Counted from the stretch's first letter, positions 32,623 through 43,309 are shown. The stretch is DNA of 64,000 nucleotides from Polyangium sp. 6x1 (GCF_029946515.1 NZ_JARZHH010000007.1:62001-126000); one strand, 5' to 3'. Translations and numbers: made by a program. Notes: generated from the letters alone by a model not told the origin.

Positions 32623-33333
32623 CTAGCCGGGCCCGCCCGATGCCATCGGCTTCGCGTCGGGTGGACGGACGTAAAGCGGCTCGACGATCTCCGGGTCGAA
32701 ATCGCCGCCCGCGAGGACCCGGCCGAGCGCGACCCGCCCCACGGCCGCCGCGTCAGGCAAGTCGGTCCCGGGGGATCGGAGCACGAAGGCGGCGAGCGCG
32801 GGATCCTCGGCCGCGACCTCGCCGACGACACGGAGGAGCCCGCCGGATGGGAGGGACGCGCCCGGACCCGCGAGCACGAGCGCGGCCACGTCGGCGCGAG
32901 GGACGTGCCGCGGCGCCCAGCAGACGGCGCCGCTCGCGTCGAAGGCGGCAAGGAAGAGCTCCTGCTTCTTCGCGTCGAGGGCCGCGACGACGACGTCGTG
33001 GGGTCCTGCCCTGCCGCTCGCGAAGGCGTCCGCGGCCATCGCTTCGAGCGATCCGATGCCGACGAGCGGCGCGCCGAGGCCGATCGCCATGCCCTTCATC
33101 GCGGCGACCCCGACCCGCACGCCCGTGAACGAGCCGGGACCGATGTCGCAAGCGAAGGCCTCGATCGACGCTGCCGAGACGGAGGCCGCGGCGAGGGCGT
33201 CCGCGGCGGCGAGGAAGATGCGCTCGGCGTGGCCTTCGAGGTCCGTGTAGACGGACGCGCCGATGAGCTTGCCACCGTCGAAGACGGCCGCGCTGCCGCG
33301 AGGCGTGGAGGTGGAGATGGCGAGGAGCCTCAT
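32623..33333 (-). CDS. tsaB: tRNA threonylcarbamoyladenosine biosynthesis protein TsaB
   Basis: 236 residues. The ASKHA-fold start MRLLAISTSTPRGSAAVFDG and the family motif GPGSFTGVRVGVAAMKGMAIG identify TsaB, the partner of TsaD in making the t6A37 modification. It is the first gene before the Crp-type regulator on the minus strand, and a dispersed hairpin element lies just upstream of its start. Confidence 0.93.
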   Translation of the reverse strand: MRLLAISTSTPRGSAAVFDGGKLIGASVYTDLEGHAERIFLAAADALAAASVSAASIEAFACDIGPGSFTGVRVGVAAMKGMAIGLGAPLVGIGSLEAMAADAFASGRAGPHDVVVAALDAKKQELFLAAFDASGAVCWAPRHVPRADVAALVLAGPGASLPSGGLLRVVGEVAAEDPALAAFVLRSPGTDLPDAAAVGRVALGRVLAGGDFDPEIVEPLYVRPPDAKPMASGGPG

Positions 33334-33349
33334 GGTAAGCTGGATCCGC

Positions 33350-33395
33350 GGGGGTTTGGGGGCGTAGCTCGGCTTGTCCGAGCGCAGCCCCCAAG
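33350..33395. repeat. Dispersed palindromic element, copy 2
   Basis: GGGGTTTGGGGGCGTAGCTCGG, a CTTGT-type loop, CCGAGCG and AGCCCCC make a long hairpin. It is nearly the same as the element at 60079 and related to 27942. It is placed between divergent genes. Confidence 0.65.
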
Positions 33396-33481
33396 CGAGA
33401 ACTGGGAACCGGGAACGTGGGCGCGCGGGCGTTGTCCTGCAAGGCGGACACTACGAGCGCAAAGGCGCGAGGACAACCGGG

Positions 33482-34582
33482 ATGGCACGCGACGGATCCA
33501 GCACGACGTGGGTGATGCAAGGAGCGGTCATCGTGTCGATCCTGGCGCACGCGTCGCTGATCGCCGCCGCCGGGCTGCGAAAAGAGCGCGCGCCGGAAGA
33601 CTTCGCCCCGCCCGTGGATACGTGGGCCGGCACGACGTCCGCGCCGATCGGAGGCGAGCTTCACGAGGTGGACGTGACCGGCAGCGAGGTCGGCGGCACG
33701 CCGAGCCCGCCCGAAGCCCCCGCGCCCGCCCCCGCCGCCCCGAGCGAGCCACCCGCAGCCGCCCCGAGCGAGCCCGCCGAGCCGCCTCCGCCGCCCGCGC
33801 CGCCCAAGGTCGATCCGCCGAAGCCGAAGGCCGATCCGCCCAAGCCCAAGGTCGACCCGCCGAAGCCGAAGGAGCCGAAGGAGCCCAAGGAGCCGAAAAC
33901 GGATCCGGAGGAGCAGATCCCCCCCTCCGACGAGTCGATCCCCCCCTCCGGCGAGTCGATCCCCCCCTCCGACAAGTCGATCCCCCCCTCCGACAAGCGA
34001 TCCCCCGTATCCAAAAACACATTCCCCCGCACCAAAACGACGCCCCCCGTGTCGAAAAACACATCCCCCAGCTCCGGCGACACCTCCCCCCCGGGGGAAT
34101 CGTCTCCGGGAGGCGGGGGCTCGTTCGGCGCGGAGGGGGTGCCCTCGGTCCGTGACCTGGGGCGCGCCTTCACCCGCGCGCTACCCCCAGCCTGCGACGC
34201 GGACAAGACGTGGGCGAAGCTCCCGGTCGGCAGCGGCGGGTCGATCGAGGTCGCCGTGGTCATCAGCGAGGAAGGCAAGATCACAGGCGTCGAGCCGCTC
34301 GCGCCGAACCCGCCCGCGCACCTGCTCAAGGCCGCGAAGAACACCGTGACCCTGCTCCGCGGCGGGACCTTCGCGCTGCAAGGAAGCTCGGTGACCGCCG
34401 GCAAGCAGATCCTGCGTCTCTCGGTCGAGCTCAGCGACACGACCCCGCCCGAAGATTCGAGCGGCGCCGGCGCGTTCGGCCTGGCCTCACGCTGGGAGGG
34501 CAAGCGCGGCGTCGCCTCGTTCACCCAGACAAGCGGGCGTCACGTCGAGATCACCGTCGAGTTCCTGCGCGTCGTGCTGTGA
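33482..34582 (+). CDS. TonB-like protein
   Basis: 366 residues. One N-terminal transmembrane helix (VMQGAVIVSILAHASLIAAAGL) is followed by a long Pro/Lys/Glu-rich periplasmic spacer. The spacer includes PPKPKxDPPKPK repeats and four copies of a 7-residue unit (IPPSDES type, 21-bp repeats at 33916-33999). The C-terminal domain (about 250-366) has the TonB-like pattern GSIEVAVVISEEGKITGVEPL. It would transfer energy from an ExbB/ExbD-type motor to an outer-membrane partner. The repeats make it hard to assemble accurately. Confidence 0.75.
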   Translation: MARDGSSTTWVMQGAVIVSILAHASLIAAAGLRKERAPEDFAPPVDTWAGTTSAPIGGELHEVDVTGSEVGGTPSPPEAPAPAPAAPSEPPAAAPSEPAEPPPPPAPPKVDPPKPKADPPKPKVDPPKPKEPKEPKEPKTDPEEQIPPSDESIPPSGESIPPSDKSIPPSDKRSPVSKNTFPRTKTTPPVSKNTSPSSGDTSPPGESSPGGGGSFGAEGVPSVRDLGRAFTRALPPACDADKTWAKLPVGSGGSIEVAVVISEEGKITGVEPLAPNPPAHLLKAAKNTVTLLRGGTFALQGSSVTAGKQILRLSVELSDTTPPEDSSGAGAFGLASRWEGKRGVASFTQTSGRHVEITVEFLRVVL

Positions 34583-34668
34583 TGACGCCTCGCTGGGGCT
34601 TTGCCCCAGGCCCCACCAGGAGCTGTCCGCTCCTGGACCTGGACCAGCGCAAGCGCTGGACTCGGGGT

Positions 34669-34697
34669 CGATGAACTGCGCTCCGCGCAGTTCATCG
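34669..34697. repeat. Palindromic element (GAACTGCGC family), copy 1
   Basis: CGATGAACTGCGC (34669-34681) and GCGCAGTTCATCG (34685-34697) are exact inverses with a TCC loop. Confidence 0.75.
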
Positions 34698-34786
34698 AAC
34701 AGGCCAGGTCAAGACCGCAACCGACCCTGCTTACCAAGACAGCAGCGCTGACGGCTCAACGGGCAACGCTCTACCAACGGCCTGTT

Positions 34787-34815
34787 GGAAGAACTGCGCG
34801 CAGCGCAGTTCTTCC
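34787..34815. repeat. Palindromic element (GAACTGCGC family), copy 2
   Basis: GGAAGAACTGCGC (34787-34799) and GCGCAGTTCTTCC (34803-34815) are exact inverses with a GCA loop. It shares GAACTGCGC and GCGCAGTTC with copy 1, but its outer arms differ in a compensated way. Confidence 0.75.
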
Positions 34816-34949
34816 ACGAAAGGTCCAGGGCTGGCCCTGGTTCGGGTCGAGGGGCGAACAGCCCCCGCGGGGCTCGGGGCAGAGCCCCGGCGCGGCGGCT
34901 TCGGCGGAGACTCGCTTGCGACCCAAGGGGACGGCTTTACGTGCCGTCC

Positions 34950-36332
34950 ATGACGTCCTCCGCGCTGGCCCTCGCGCTCGGCTTGGCCCTCGTCCAAGGG
35001 GTCCCGGCTTGCAGCAACCGCGCCGATGCGACCACGCATGACGGTGCTTTCGCGCCGGTGGCTGTGGCGGCGTTGCCGCCGGCTCCGCCGGGGGAGGCGG
35101 GCGTTGCGCTCGACATCTCGGCGCTCGTCGAGCAGGTGCGACCGACCGTGGTGAGCATCGCGGCCACGCGCGGGGCTGAGGAGCGCGGCGACCCGCAGCG
35201 CGTGCGCGCGGGCGGGACTTCGCGCTCGATCGAGCGGTCGCTTGGCTCGGGCTTCATCGTGAGCCCTGATGGGCTCGTCGTGACGAACTCCCACGTGGTG
35301 CACGGCGCCGAGCGGGTGCGCGTTCAGCTCTCGGATGGGCGCGAGCTCGAAGCCTCGCTCCTCGGTGAGGACGAGAAGCTCGACGTGGCGCTGCTTGCGC
35401 TGCGTGGTGCGACGGGCCTTGCCGTGGCGCAGTTCGGGACGAGCGAGGCGCTCCGCGTGGGCGACTACCTCGTGGCCATTGGCAGCCCGTTCGGGCTCCG
35501 ACACACGGTGACGCTCGGGATCGTGAGCGCGAAGGAGCGCGTGCTTGGGGTCGGGCCCTTCGACCACCTCATCCAGACGGACGCGAGCATCAATCCTGGC
35601 TCGAGCGGCGGCCCGATCTTCGATGGGCGCGGGCGTGTCGTCGGCGTGAGCACGGTCATCCATGCGCGCGGACAAGGCATCGGCTTTGCGATCCCGATCG
35701 ACGACGTGCGCGCGGTGATCCCGGAGCTGCGCGACGTGGGGCACGTCTCGCGCGGCGTGCTTGGCGTCGCGTTCCAGGGGATCACGTATGAGCTCGCGCG
35801 CGCGCTCTCGTTGCCCGGGCCGACGGGCGCGCTCGTGACGGATGTGGAGGCGGACGGGCCGGCGTCGAAGGTGGGGATCGAGCCGGGCGACGTGATCCTG
35901 TCGGCGGACGACCAGCCGATCGCGCAGGCGGCGGAGCTCGCGCGGATGCTCGGGCATCGCAAGCCTGGCGAGTCGATGCGACTGTTGATCCGGCACGGCA
36001 CGGACGAGCGGGTCAAGCGTGTGGTGCTGGCGAAGCCCGACGCCGAGGAGACGCAGGCGCCGAAGCCGGAGGACGTCGGCCCGCGCAAGACGATCGGCGT
36101 GTCGGTGAGTGACGCGCTCGGCGGCGGGGCGCGCATCGACGGGCTCGATCCGCGTGGCGCGGCGGCGGGCGAGCTCGAGGTGGGTGACGTCGTCGTGGAG
36201 GTGAACGGCAAGCCGATCGAGCACGGCGCGGACTTCTTGCACGTGGTCGACAAGGCGAAGCGGCCGGGGACCTTGCTCGTGCGGCTGCGCCGCGACGGCG
36301 AGGCGCTCTACGCGGCGGTGCGGGTGGAGTGA
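34950..36332 (+). CDS. HtrA/DegP-type serine protease with two PDZ domains
   Basis: 460 residues. A signal peptide (SSALALALGLALVQGVPAC, possible lipobox) is followed by a trypsin-like domain with catalytic His in TNSHVV, Asp in EKLDVALLAL and Ser in INPGSSGGPIF. PDZ1 begins near 275 (GVLGVAFQGITYELARALSL) and a shorter PDZ2 near 390 (IGVSVSDALGGGARIDGLDP). It degrades or refolds misfolded envelope proteins. ATG 34950 is the start from the signal peptide. Confidence 0.93.
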   Translation: MTSSALALALGLALVQGVPACSNRADATTHDGAFAPVAVAALPPAPPGEAGVALDISALVEQVRPTVVSIAATRGAEERGDPQRVRAGGTSRSIERSLGSGFIVSPDGLVVTNSHVVHGAERVRVQLSDGRELEASLLGEDEKLDVALLALRGATGLAVAQFGTSEALRVGDYLVAIGSPFGLRHTVTLGIVSAKERVLGVGPFDHLIQTDASINPGSSGGPIFDGRGRVVGVSTVIHARGQGIGFAIPIDDVRAVIPELRDVGHVSRGVLGVAFQGITYELARALSLPGPTGALVTDVEADGPASKVGIEPGDVILSADDQPIAQAAELARMLGHRKPGESMRLLIRHGTDERVKRVVLAKPDAEETQAPKPEDVGPRKTIGVSVSDALGGGARIDGLDPRGAAAGELEVGDVVVEVNGKPIEHGADFLHVVDKAKRPGTLLVRLRRDGEALYAAVRVE

Positions 36333-36335
36333 GGC

Positions 36336-38123
36336 TCAGCCGCCGGGCGCTTCGAGCCTCCGGCGGATCGAGCGGAGCAGCGCGTCGACGGCCGGCTTGT
36401 AGCCGAAGGTCGGCTGCACCGGTGAGCTCACTTTGTCGGCGCAGATCGAGGCGACGACGGCCTGCGTGCCGAGCTCCTTCATGACGGCGAGCGGGCGCGT
36501 GGCGGGCGCGGCGCGGCCGAAGCGCTGCGTCGCGCCGTAGCTGCCGTCGGGCGCCTGGCAGATGGGGTTCGTCGCGGCGTCCACGCCCGCGCACTCGCAG
36601 TCGGGCTGGCCCGTGCACTCCTTGGGCACGCGCAGCGGGAAGATGCACGCGTACTGGAGGTCGTCGCGGGACTCGATCGTGCGCTCGTGACCGTTCATCG
36701 GGTTCTCGAGCACGCCCGCCGAGGGCGGCGCGAGCGGGACGCCCGTGAGCGGGTGGAGGCCTTGCCGCGGCTCGATCGAGGGGATCATCAGCGGATCGGC
36801 GGGCGGCTCGCCGGCCTCGGGATCGCCGAGGACGAGCGACCAATCGATCTCCGTCGCGGGCAAGACGCCCGTCGCGAGCGCCTTGGGATCGACCGCGACG
36901 TCCTGCCACGGCACGCCGAGGATGCCTGCGAAGAAGACGAACTCACGCGGGCGGCCGCTTTCGAAGAGCGGGTTCTTCACGACCTCGCCGGCGTCGTTCG
37001 AGACGACGTCGCTCTGGAAGCCGTCGACGTACCGCGAGGTCGGGTAGAGGAAGTCGATGCCGAAGCGACGCTTCTGATCGAAGCAGCGGAGGTTCAGAGG
37101 ATCCTCGATCGCCGTGAACTGTGTGGTGCACGCGGGATCGAGCTCCGTGTCGAGGCAACCGACCGGAATGGGCTGCGCGCACGAGAGGCAGCAGGGATCG
37201 TTCGGGTTCGACGCGCATGCGCTGCGGGCGCGCGGCATGCGGAAGGGTTTGCCATCGGTGCCCGTGCCCTGGTTGACGGCGAAGTACTGGCCGCCGTCGC
37301 GCGTCGAGCAGTCGTCCTCGTCCGTGAGGAGCAGGACGGCGACGACCGAGTCGGGGCGGAGAAAGTCTTTGCGTTGCTGGAGCAGGACGTCGTCGACGCC
37401 GCTCGGAACGGCCTTGTTTCCTTCGAGCGTGATGTCGAGGTACGGGTCGGGGTCGACGAGGAAGCGGTAGATGCTCTCGAGCTGCGCCTCGAAGCCGCAG
37501 CCCTTCGTGCTGACGCCGCCCACGATCTCGGCGAGCTTCGCGCCGAGCGCGCCGAGATCCGCGTCGCCCGGCGGACTCTGCGCCTGGCCGGGATCCCACG
37601 CGAGGAAGCCCTTGTTCTCCCACGTGGGCACGGCGCCGCCGCTCGCCGCGCGGGTGAGCAGCCGCGCGCGATCGTTGGCCGACGGGTCGAAACTCGTGCT
37701 CGCCGGGCTGCAGATGTCCGCGCCGTGGCCGCCGATGCTCGTGGAGATCACGCCGATGTGGATGTCCGTGACAGGCGCGAAGTCCCGCACGCCGATGGGA
37801 CACGGGTCCTCGGGGCTCGCCGTCTCGGCGACGATGGTGCCGAAGCCGTTCACGCACGCGGGGCGCGTGAGCCTGTCGAGCAGGTAAGGCAACGTCTCGA
37901 CGAGCAAGCCCTGCGCGGCGTCGAGGTTGCGCGAGTTGTCCACGACGAGCAGGAGATCGAGCTTCTTCGCGCGCGCGGCCGCGGGGGGCGGACCCGTGTC
38001 GATCGGCGGGACGGAAACCTCGCCTTCGTCTTCGAGGGTGAGGTCGAGGGCCGCGCGACCCGCACATCCGAGAGGGAGGGCCGCGGCGAGCACGAACGCC
38101 GCGGCTCGGTTCCACGAGCGCAT
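36336..38123 (-). CDS. Large lipoprotein with VWA-like domain
   Basis: 595 residues. The lipobox LPLGC is at about residue 20. A von Willebrand A-like core begins at LDLLLVVDNSRNLDAAQ (MIDAS-like DNS, normally DxSxS, so altered). Further on, VVAVLLLTDEDDCS is the usual second acidic motif. Many Cys (DPCCLSCAQPIPVGC, CECAGVDAATNPIC) suggest disulfides. This architecture is common in myxobacterial surface lipoproteins of unknown role, possibly adhesins. Confidence 0.75.
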   Translation of the reverse strand: MRSWNRAAAFVLAAALPLGCAGRAALDLTLEDEGEVSVPPIDTGPPPAAARAKKLDLLLVVDNSRNLDAAQGLLVETLPYLLDRLTRPACVNGFGTIVAETASPEDPCPIGVRDFAPVTDIHIGVISTSIGGHGADICSPASTSFDPSANDRARLLTRAASGGAVPTWENKGFLAWDPGQAQSPPGDADLGALGAKLAEIVGGVSTKGCGFEAQLESIYRFLVDPDPYLDITLEGNKAVPSGVDDVLLQQRKDFLRPDSVVAVLLLTDEDDCSTRDGGQYFAVNQGTGTDGKPFRMPRARSACASNPNDPCCLSCAQPIPVGCLDTELDPACTTQFTAIEDPLNLRCFDQKRRFGIDFLYPTSRYVDGFQSDVVSNDAGEVVKNPLFESGRPREFVFFAGILGVPWQDVAVDPKALATGVLPATEIDWSLVLGDPEAGEPPADPLMIPSIEPRQGLHPLTGVPLAPPSAGVLENPMNGHERTIESRDDLQYACIFPLRVPKECTGQPDCECAGVDAATNPICQAPDGSYGATQRFGRAAPATRPLAVMKELGTQAVVASICADKVSSPVQPTFGYKPAVDALLRSIRRRLEAPGG

Positions 38124-38175
38124 GATGCCCCTGAGGCTACATGCTCGCCCGGGAGGCTGCTACGTTAGCGCCATC

Positions 38176-38409
38176 ATGGGAGCATCCTCCCGACCCACTT
38201 GCCCTCAGTGCGGCCGCGAGGCCGTACTCGGGCCCGAGAACCCGGCGCGGCCCTTCTGCTCGGCCCGGTGCAAGGTGCTCGACCTGGAGCGCTGGCTCAC
38301 GGGTGCCTACCGTGTACCAGGCCCACCCGTCGACACGAGCATGCTGGAGGGCGAGGGGACGCGCAGGGAAGACGACACCGACGAACCGAAGGGAGACGAA
38401 GAAACGTGA
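38176..38409 (+). CDS. yacG: DNA gyrase inhibitor YacG
   Basis: 77 residues. The zinc site CPQCG (12 residues in) and FCSARCKVLDLERWLTGAYRVPG match YacG, a small zinc protein that inhibits DNA gyrase. The acidic C-terminal tail is extra. Its stop overlaps the GTG start of the next gene by 4 bp. Confidence 0.88.
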   Translation: MGASSRPTCPQCGREAVLGPENPARPFCSARCKVLDLERWLTGAYRVPGPPVDTSMLEGEGTRREDDTDEPKGDEET

Positions 38410-39227
38410 CGACGAAACGCACGACCCGGCTCGCCGGGCTCACGGTCGCCTCCGCGGTCTTGCTCGTATCCTTGGCTTACGGAAGGACCGCAGACGCACA
38501 GGACATGTCGGCCGGAGGCCTCGCGCCCCCGCCGCCGATGGCGCCCGCAGCCAGCCAGGCGCCGGCGTCGGAGACCTCGCAAGACCTCGACGACGCGAAG
38601 AAGGGTGACTCGGGCCGCGGCCTCGAGTGGTTTTACCTGGAGGCCGAAGGCGGCTTCCAGCACCTCGGCCTCCGGACGTTCAACGTCGACGAGGAGAGCT
38701 TCAGCGCAGGGTTCATCGAGACGCAGGCGAGCGGCCCGGTGATCGGCGCGGGGCTCGGCTTGCGGCTCGTGTTCATCACGATCGGCGCGCGCGGCCGCGT
38801 CGGGTTCTTCAACACGTACGACGTCTTCAGCGTCGGCGGCGAGGTCGGCCTGCACCTGCCGCTCGGCAACCTGGAGCCGCACTTCGAGCTCGGCGGCGGC
38901 TACACGGCGCTCGGCAGCTTCAAGAGCGCGCTTCAGAACGGCGCGGCGGCGACGGCCCTGGAGAACACGCAGATCCACGGGTTTTACGTGCGCGGCCAGG
39001 CCGGGCTCGACTACTACGTGACGCCCATCTTCTCCATCGGCGTGAGCGCGAGCGCCGAGGTCCTCGGCCTCACGCGCCCGGGCCTCGATCCCTCGAAGGT
39101 CACGGAGATCCAGAGCGACCCGAACCTCACGTCCCTCCAGCAAGCCCGCGCGGAGGTGCTCAAGGCCGAGGGGTCGAGCTACGGTGCCGCGGTCACCGGC
39201 ACCGCCGTGCTGGGGCTCCACTTCTAG
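38406..39227 (+). CDS. Outer-membrane beta-barrel protein
   Basis: 273 residues. Start GTG 38406 overlaps the yacG stop (GTGA). The signal peptide (LAGLTVASAVLLVSLAYG) is followed by a Pro/Ala-rich stretch and then alternating aromatic/polar strands of an OmpA-like or porin-type barrel (GLGLRLVFITIGARGRVGFF, GEVGLHLPLGNLEPHFELGG, GTAVLGLHF with a terminal Phe). The function is not assigned. Confidence 0.75.
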   Translation: MTTKRTTRLAGLTVASAVLLVSLAYGRTADAQDMSAGGLAPPPPMAPAASQAPASETSQDLDDAKKGDSGRGLEWFYLEAEGGFQHLGLRTFNVDEESFSAGFIETQASGPVIGAGLGLRLVFITIGARGRVGFFNTYDVFSVGGEVGLHLPLGNLEPHFELGGGYTALGSFKSALQNGAAATALENTQIHGFYVRGQAGLDYYVTPIFSIGVSASAEVLGLTRPGLDPSKVTEIQSDPNLTSLQQARAEVLKAEGSSYGAAVTGTAVLGLHF

Positions 39228-39231
39228 AACG

Positions 39232-40416
39232 TTGCTCGCCCTCCAGATCCTCATCGGCCTGCTCGCGCTCGCGGCGCCCGTGGCGCTCTACGTGGGGTTC
39301 GCCTCCCGCGGCGAGCGCCGCCCGTCGAGCCCGCGCTCGGTCGTCGCGACGTTCGCGCTCGGCATGCTCGCGTGCGTCCCGGCAGAGCTCTGCGAGCGCG
39401 CGCTCACGGGCCTGCTCGGGCCGCGCAAGCTCGGCGTGGGGATCGATCTCGCGGCGCTCGTGTACGCCTACCTCGTGGCCGCGCCGCTCGAAGAGGGGCT
39501 CAAGGTCGCCGCGGCGACGCCGGCGTTTCGGCTGCGCGTGGGGCAACATCGGCCGTTCGACGCGATCGCGTACGCGACGGCCGCGGCGCTCGGGTTCATG
39601 ACGCTGAAGAGCGCGGTGTTCCTGATCGGCCACCCGTTCTCGCTGCTCGCGCCGGCGCGCACGACGCTGACGACGATCACGGCGACGTGCCTCGCGACGT
39701 GGTGGGGCTTCGCGCTCGGCCGCGACGGGCAAGGCCGCATGGGCGGCGGCTGGTTCAACGGGGCCTGGGTCCTCGCCGCGGCAGGCAACGCGATCGCGCA
39801 TCACGTCGCGTTTGCCCGAGGGCCGGCGTCGGTGCTCGCGACGATCCCGATCCTCGTGGTCGCCAGCGTCATCGCGTGGCTCGCCCTGCGCGACGTGCTG
39901 CAGCGAAGCACGGAGAAGCCGAAGGTCGAGCCCCGCGAGCGCGAGCAAGAGCCGAAGAAATCGCGCCGCCTGGCGCTCGCGCCGCCCTCGCTCCGCGCGA
40001 TGCGCGAGGCGCTCCGTCGCTCGGATCGGGGCATCTCGTTCTTCTGGATCGGCCTCGGCATGCTCGTCACGACGGGCGTGATCACGGCGATGCTCGTGGG
40101 CGCGGTGGTGCTCGGGCGAAGGTTCGGCTTCGAGTTCGCGGCCATCGATCGCGACGCGTCGAACGCCATCGCGCCGCTGCTCCTCCTGGCGAGCGCGGCG
40201 CTGCTCTCGTTCCTGTTCGCAGGGTGGATCGTGGCGCGCGCGTCGGCGGCGCGGAGCGTGCTCGAGCCGGCGATCAGCGCGCTTTTGGCGATCATCGGGA
40301 CGATCGTGCTGCTCGGGCTCGCGGCGCCGGTGGCCGTGGTGATCGCCCTGGCGTGCGCGCCGCTCGCGTTCGGGCTCGCTTGCCTCGGGGCTTGGCTCGG
40401 GCTGTCGGACGCTTAG
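39232..40416 (+). CDS. PrsW-like intramembrane protease
   Basis: 394 residues and multiple transmembrane helices. The glutamic-protease motif APLEEGLK (PrsW EExxxR/K) lies near residue 85, with other polar residues in helices (GHPFSLL, NAIAHH). PrsW cleaves membrane anti-sigma factors and relatives. TTG 39232 begins four bases after the upstream stop; no ATG is available. A perfect hairpin follows the stop. Confidence 0.75.
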   Translation: MLALQILIGLLALAAPVALYVGFASRGERRPSSPRSVVATFALGMLACVPAELCERALTGLLGPRKLGVGIDLAALVYAYLVAAPLEEGLKVAAATPAFRLRVGQHRPFDAIAYATAAALGFMTLKSAVFLIGHPFSLLAPARTTLTTITATCLATWWGFALGRDGQGRMGGGWFNGAWVLAAAGNAIAHHVAFARGPASVLATIPILVVASVIAWLALRDVLQRSTEKPKVEPREREQEPKKSRRLALAPPSLRAMREALRRSDRGISFFWIGLGMLVTTGVITAMLVGAVVLGRRFGFEFAAIDRDASNAIAPLLLLASAALLSFLFAGWIVARASAARSVLEPAISALLAIIGTIVLLGLAAPVAVVIALACAPLAFGLACLGAWLGLSDA

Positions 40417-40423
40417 ACCGAGC

Positions 40424-40448
40424 AGAGCGCCGAAGGGTTCGGCGCTCT
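40424..40448. terminator. Bidirectional terminator between prsW-like gene and dnaJ
   Basis: AGAGCGCCGA (40424-40433) and TCGGCGCTCT (40439-40448) form a perfect 10-bp stem with an AGGGT loop, flanked by convergent genes. Confidence 0.75.
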
Positions 40449-40469
40449 AGAACATCGTCGCCCCCGCGG

Positions 40470-41564
40470 TCACGCGGTGGCGGTCTCGTTTTCGTGGCCG
40501 AGCTCGGTTTGAAGCTCCTTCAAGAGCTCCTGCGCGCGGGCCGAGATCTGCTTCGGCACCTTCACCTGCACGACGATCTGGAGCGAGCCGCGGCCGCGTC
40601 CATCGACGCGCGGCATGCCCTTGCCGCGCACGGTGATCACCTCGCCGGGCTGCGTGCCGGCGGGGATCTCGACGCTGACCTTGCTCTCGTCGGGCAGCTC
40701 GATCTCCGACGTGCCGCCGAGCGTCGCGCTGGCGAAGGACACGACCGCGCGCGTCACGAGGTCGGCGCCGTCGCGCTCGAAGCGCTCGTCGGGCTGGAGG
40801 TCGACGTCGACGTAGAGGTCGCCGGAAGGGCCGCCGAGCGCGCCGGGCATGCCTTGTCCAGGCACGCGGAGGCGCTGGCCGGCGTCGATGCCGGCCGGGA
40901 AGTTCACCACGACCTTGCGCGACTTCTCGACCGCGCCGGCGCCGTTGCACGAGGGACACGGCGTCTTCACGACGGTGCCTTCGCCGCGGCACTCGGGGCA
41001 GGTCTGCGTGAACATGACGAACCCGCGCGCGGTGGACACCTGGCCGGCGCCCTCGCACGTGCCGCACGTCTTGCGCTTCGTGCCGGGTTTGGCGCCGCTG
41101 CCCTGGCACTCCTCGCAGGCGACGGGCGTCCGCAGCACGACCTCGCGCTTCGTGCCCGTCATCGCCTCGCGCAGCGTGAGGCGTTGCTCGACGCGGAGGT
41201 CTTGCCCGCGCGCCGGGCCGCGCTGACGACGTTGCCCGCCGCCGGCGAACCCGCCGCCGCCGAAGCCGCCGAACAGCTCGGAGAAGATGTCCTGGAAGTG
41301 CGTGAAGATGTCCTGGCCGCCCATGTCGGGCATGCCCTCGACGCCGGCGTGACCGAAGCGGTCGTACCGAGCGCGCTTCTGGTCGTCGGACAGGACTTGA
41401 TAGGCCTCGGTGGCTTCCTTGAAGCGCGCCTCGGCCTCCTTGTCGCCCGGGTTCCGGTCCGGGTGGTTCTTGAGGGCAGCCGCCCTGTACGCTTTGCGGA
41501 TCTCGTCGGCCGAAGCTTCCTTCGACAGTCCGAGGACCTCGTAATAATCCCGTTTTTGACTCAT
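40470..41564 (-). CDS. dnaJ: Chaperone protein DnaJ
   Basis: 364 residues. The J domain (1-70) has HPD in KNHPDRNPG; a Gly-rich linker follows; the zinc domain has four CxxCxGxG repeats (CEECQGSG, CGTCEGAG, CPECRGEG, CPSCNGAG); the C-terminal substrate domains end in GVISV-like beta segments. It is a full-length type I DnaJ, co-chaperone of DnaK. It lies downstream of ftsZ on the same strand, and dnaK is not in the window. Confidence 0.95.
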   Translation of the reverse strand: MSQKRDYYEVLGLSKEASADEIRKAYRAAALKNHPDRNPGDKEAEARFKEATEAYQVLSDDQKRARYDRFGHAGVEGMPDMGGQDIFTHFQDIFSELFGGFGGGGFAGGGQRRQRGPARGQDLRVEQRLTLREAMTGTKREVVLRTPVACEECQGSGAKPGTKRKTCGTCEGAGQVSTARGFVMFTQTCPECRGEGTVVKTPCPSCNGAGAVEKSRKVVVNFPAGIDAGQRLRVPGQGMPGALGGPSGDLYVDVDLQPDERFERDGADLVTRAVVSFASATLGGTSEIELPDESKVSVEIPAGTQPGEVITVRGKGMPRVDGRGRGSLQIVVQVKVPKQISARAQELLKELQTELGHENETATA

Positions 41565-41821
41565 GATCGCGGGCGACAGGGACGCCCCGCACAGGTCGCA
41601 GGGCCGTGAGACGATAAGTCGCCCCTAGGGGCTGTCAACCAAGCGAGCGCGGTCGCTTGCCCAACGTGAGGGGCTCCGGTCGGCCCTGAGCCGATTCTCC
41701 GCTGCGCGGAAAATCGTCGGGCCTTCCTCTGCCCCCCACACCCCCCGCCCGCTCGCCTCCACTTCGCGGAGCTCCGTTGCGGCTCGCGCTCGAACTGGGA
41801 GGGCAGTCACCGTTCCTGGGA

Positions 41822-43147
<1,326 letters not shown>

Positions 43148-43309
43148 GAAACGCCTCCCGGGATTTCTTTCCGGCCGCTCGGGGCCAAGGGAGCCTCGCC
43201 TGCTCCCAGGGCGACTCCATGGGGTGCCTCTCCCCCATGAAACCGCCTATCAATCACTCACGCTTCGTATCGCGACTTCGTTTTACGAAATTTACCCTCG
43301 TGCGTCAGC

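Larger units (their letters stand above)
34583..34949. other. Intergenic region rich in hairpins
   Basis: 367 bp with no gene. Hairpins include CCAGGAGC/GCTCCTGG (34616-34636), CCAGCGC/GCGCTGG (34643-34658) and two larger related ones listed separately (34669-34697 and 34787-34815). It separates the TonB-like gene from the protease gene; the last part must contain the protease promoter, not recognised. Confidence 0.6.

Noticed and set aside
34721-34800. A stretch resembling a tRNA end (GCTCTACCAA)
   Set aside because: No matching acceptor, D or T arms can be paired; only the short string looks familiar.
43148-43309. Possible internal promoter between ftsA and ftsZ
   Set aside because: AT-richer than the surroundings, but no -35/-10 pair with acceptable spacing was found.
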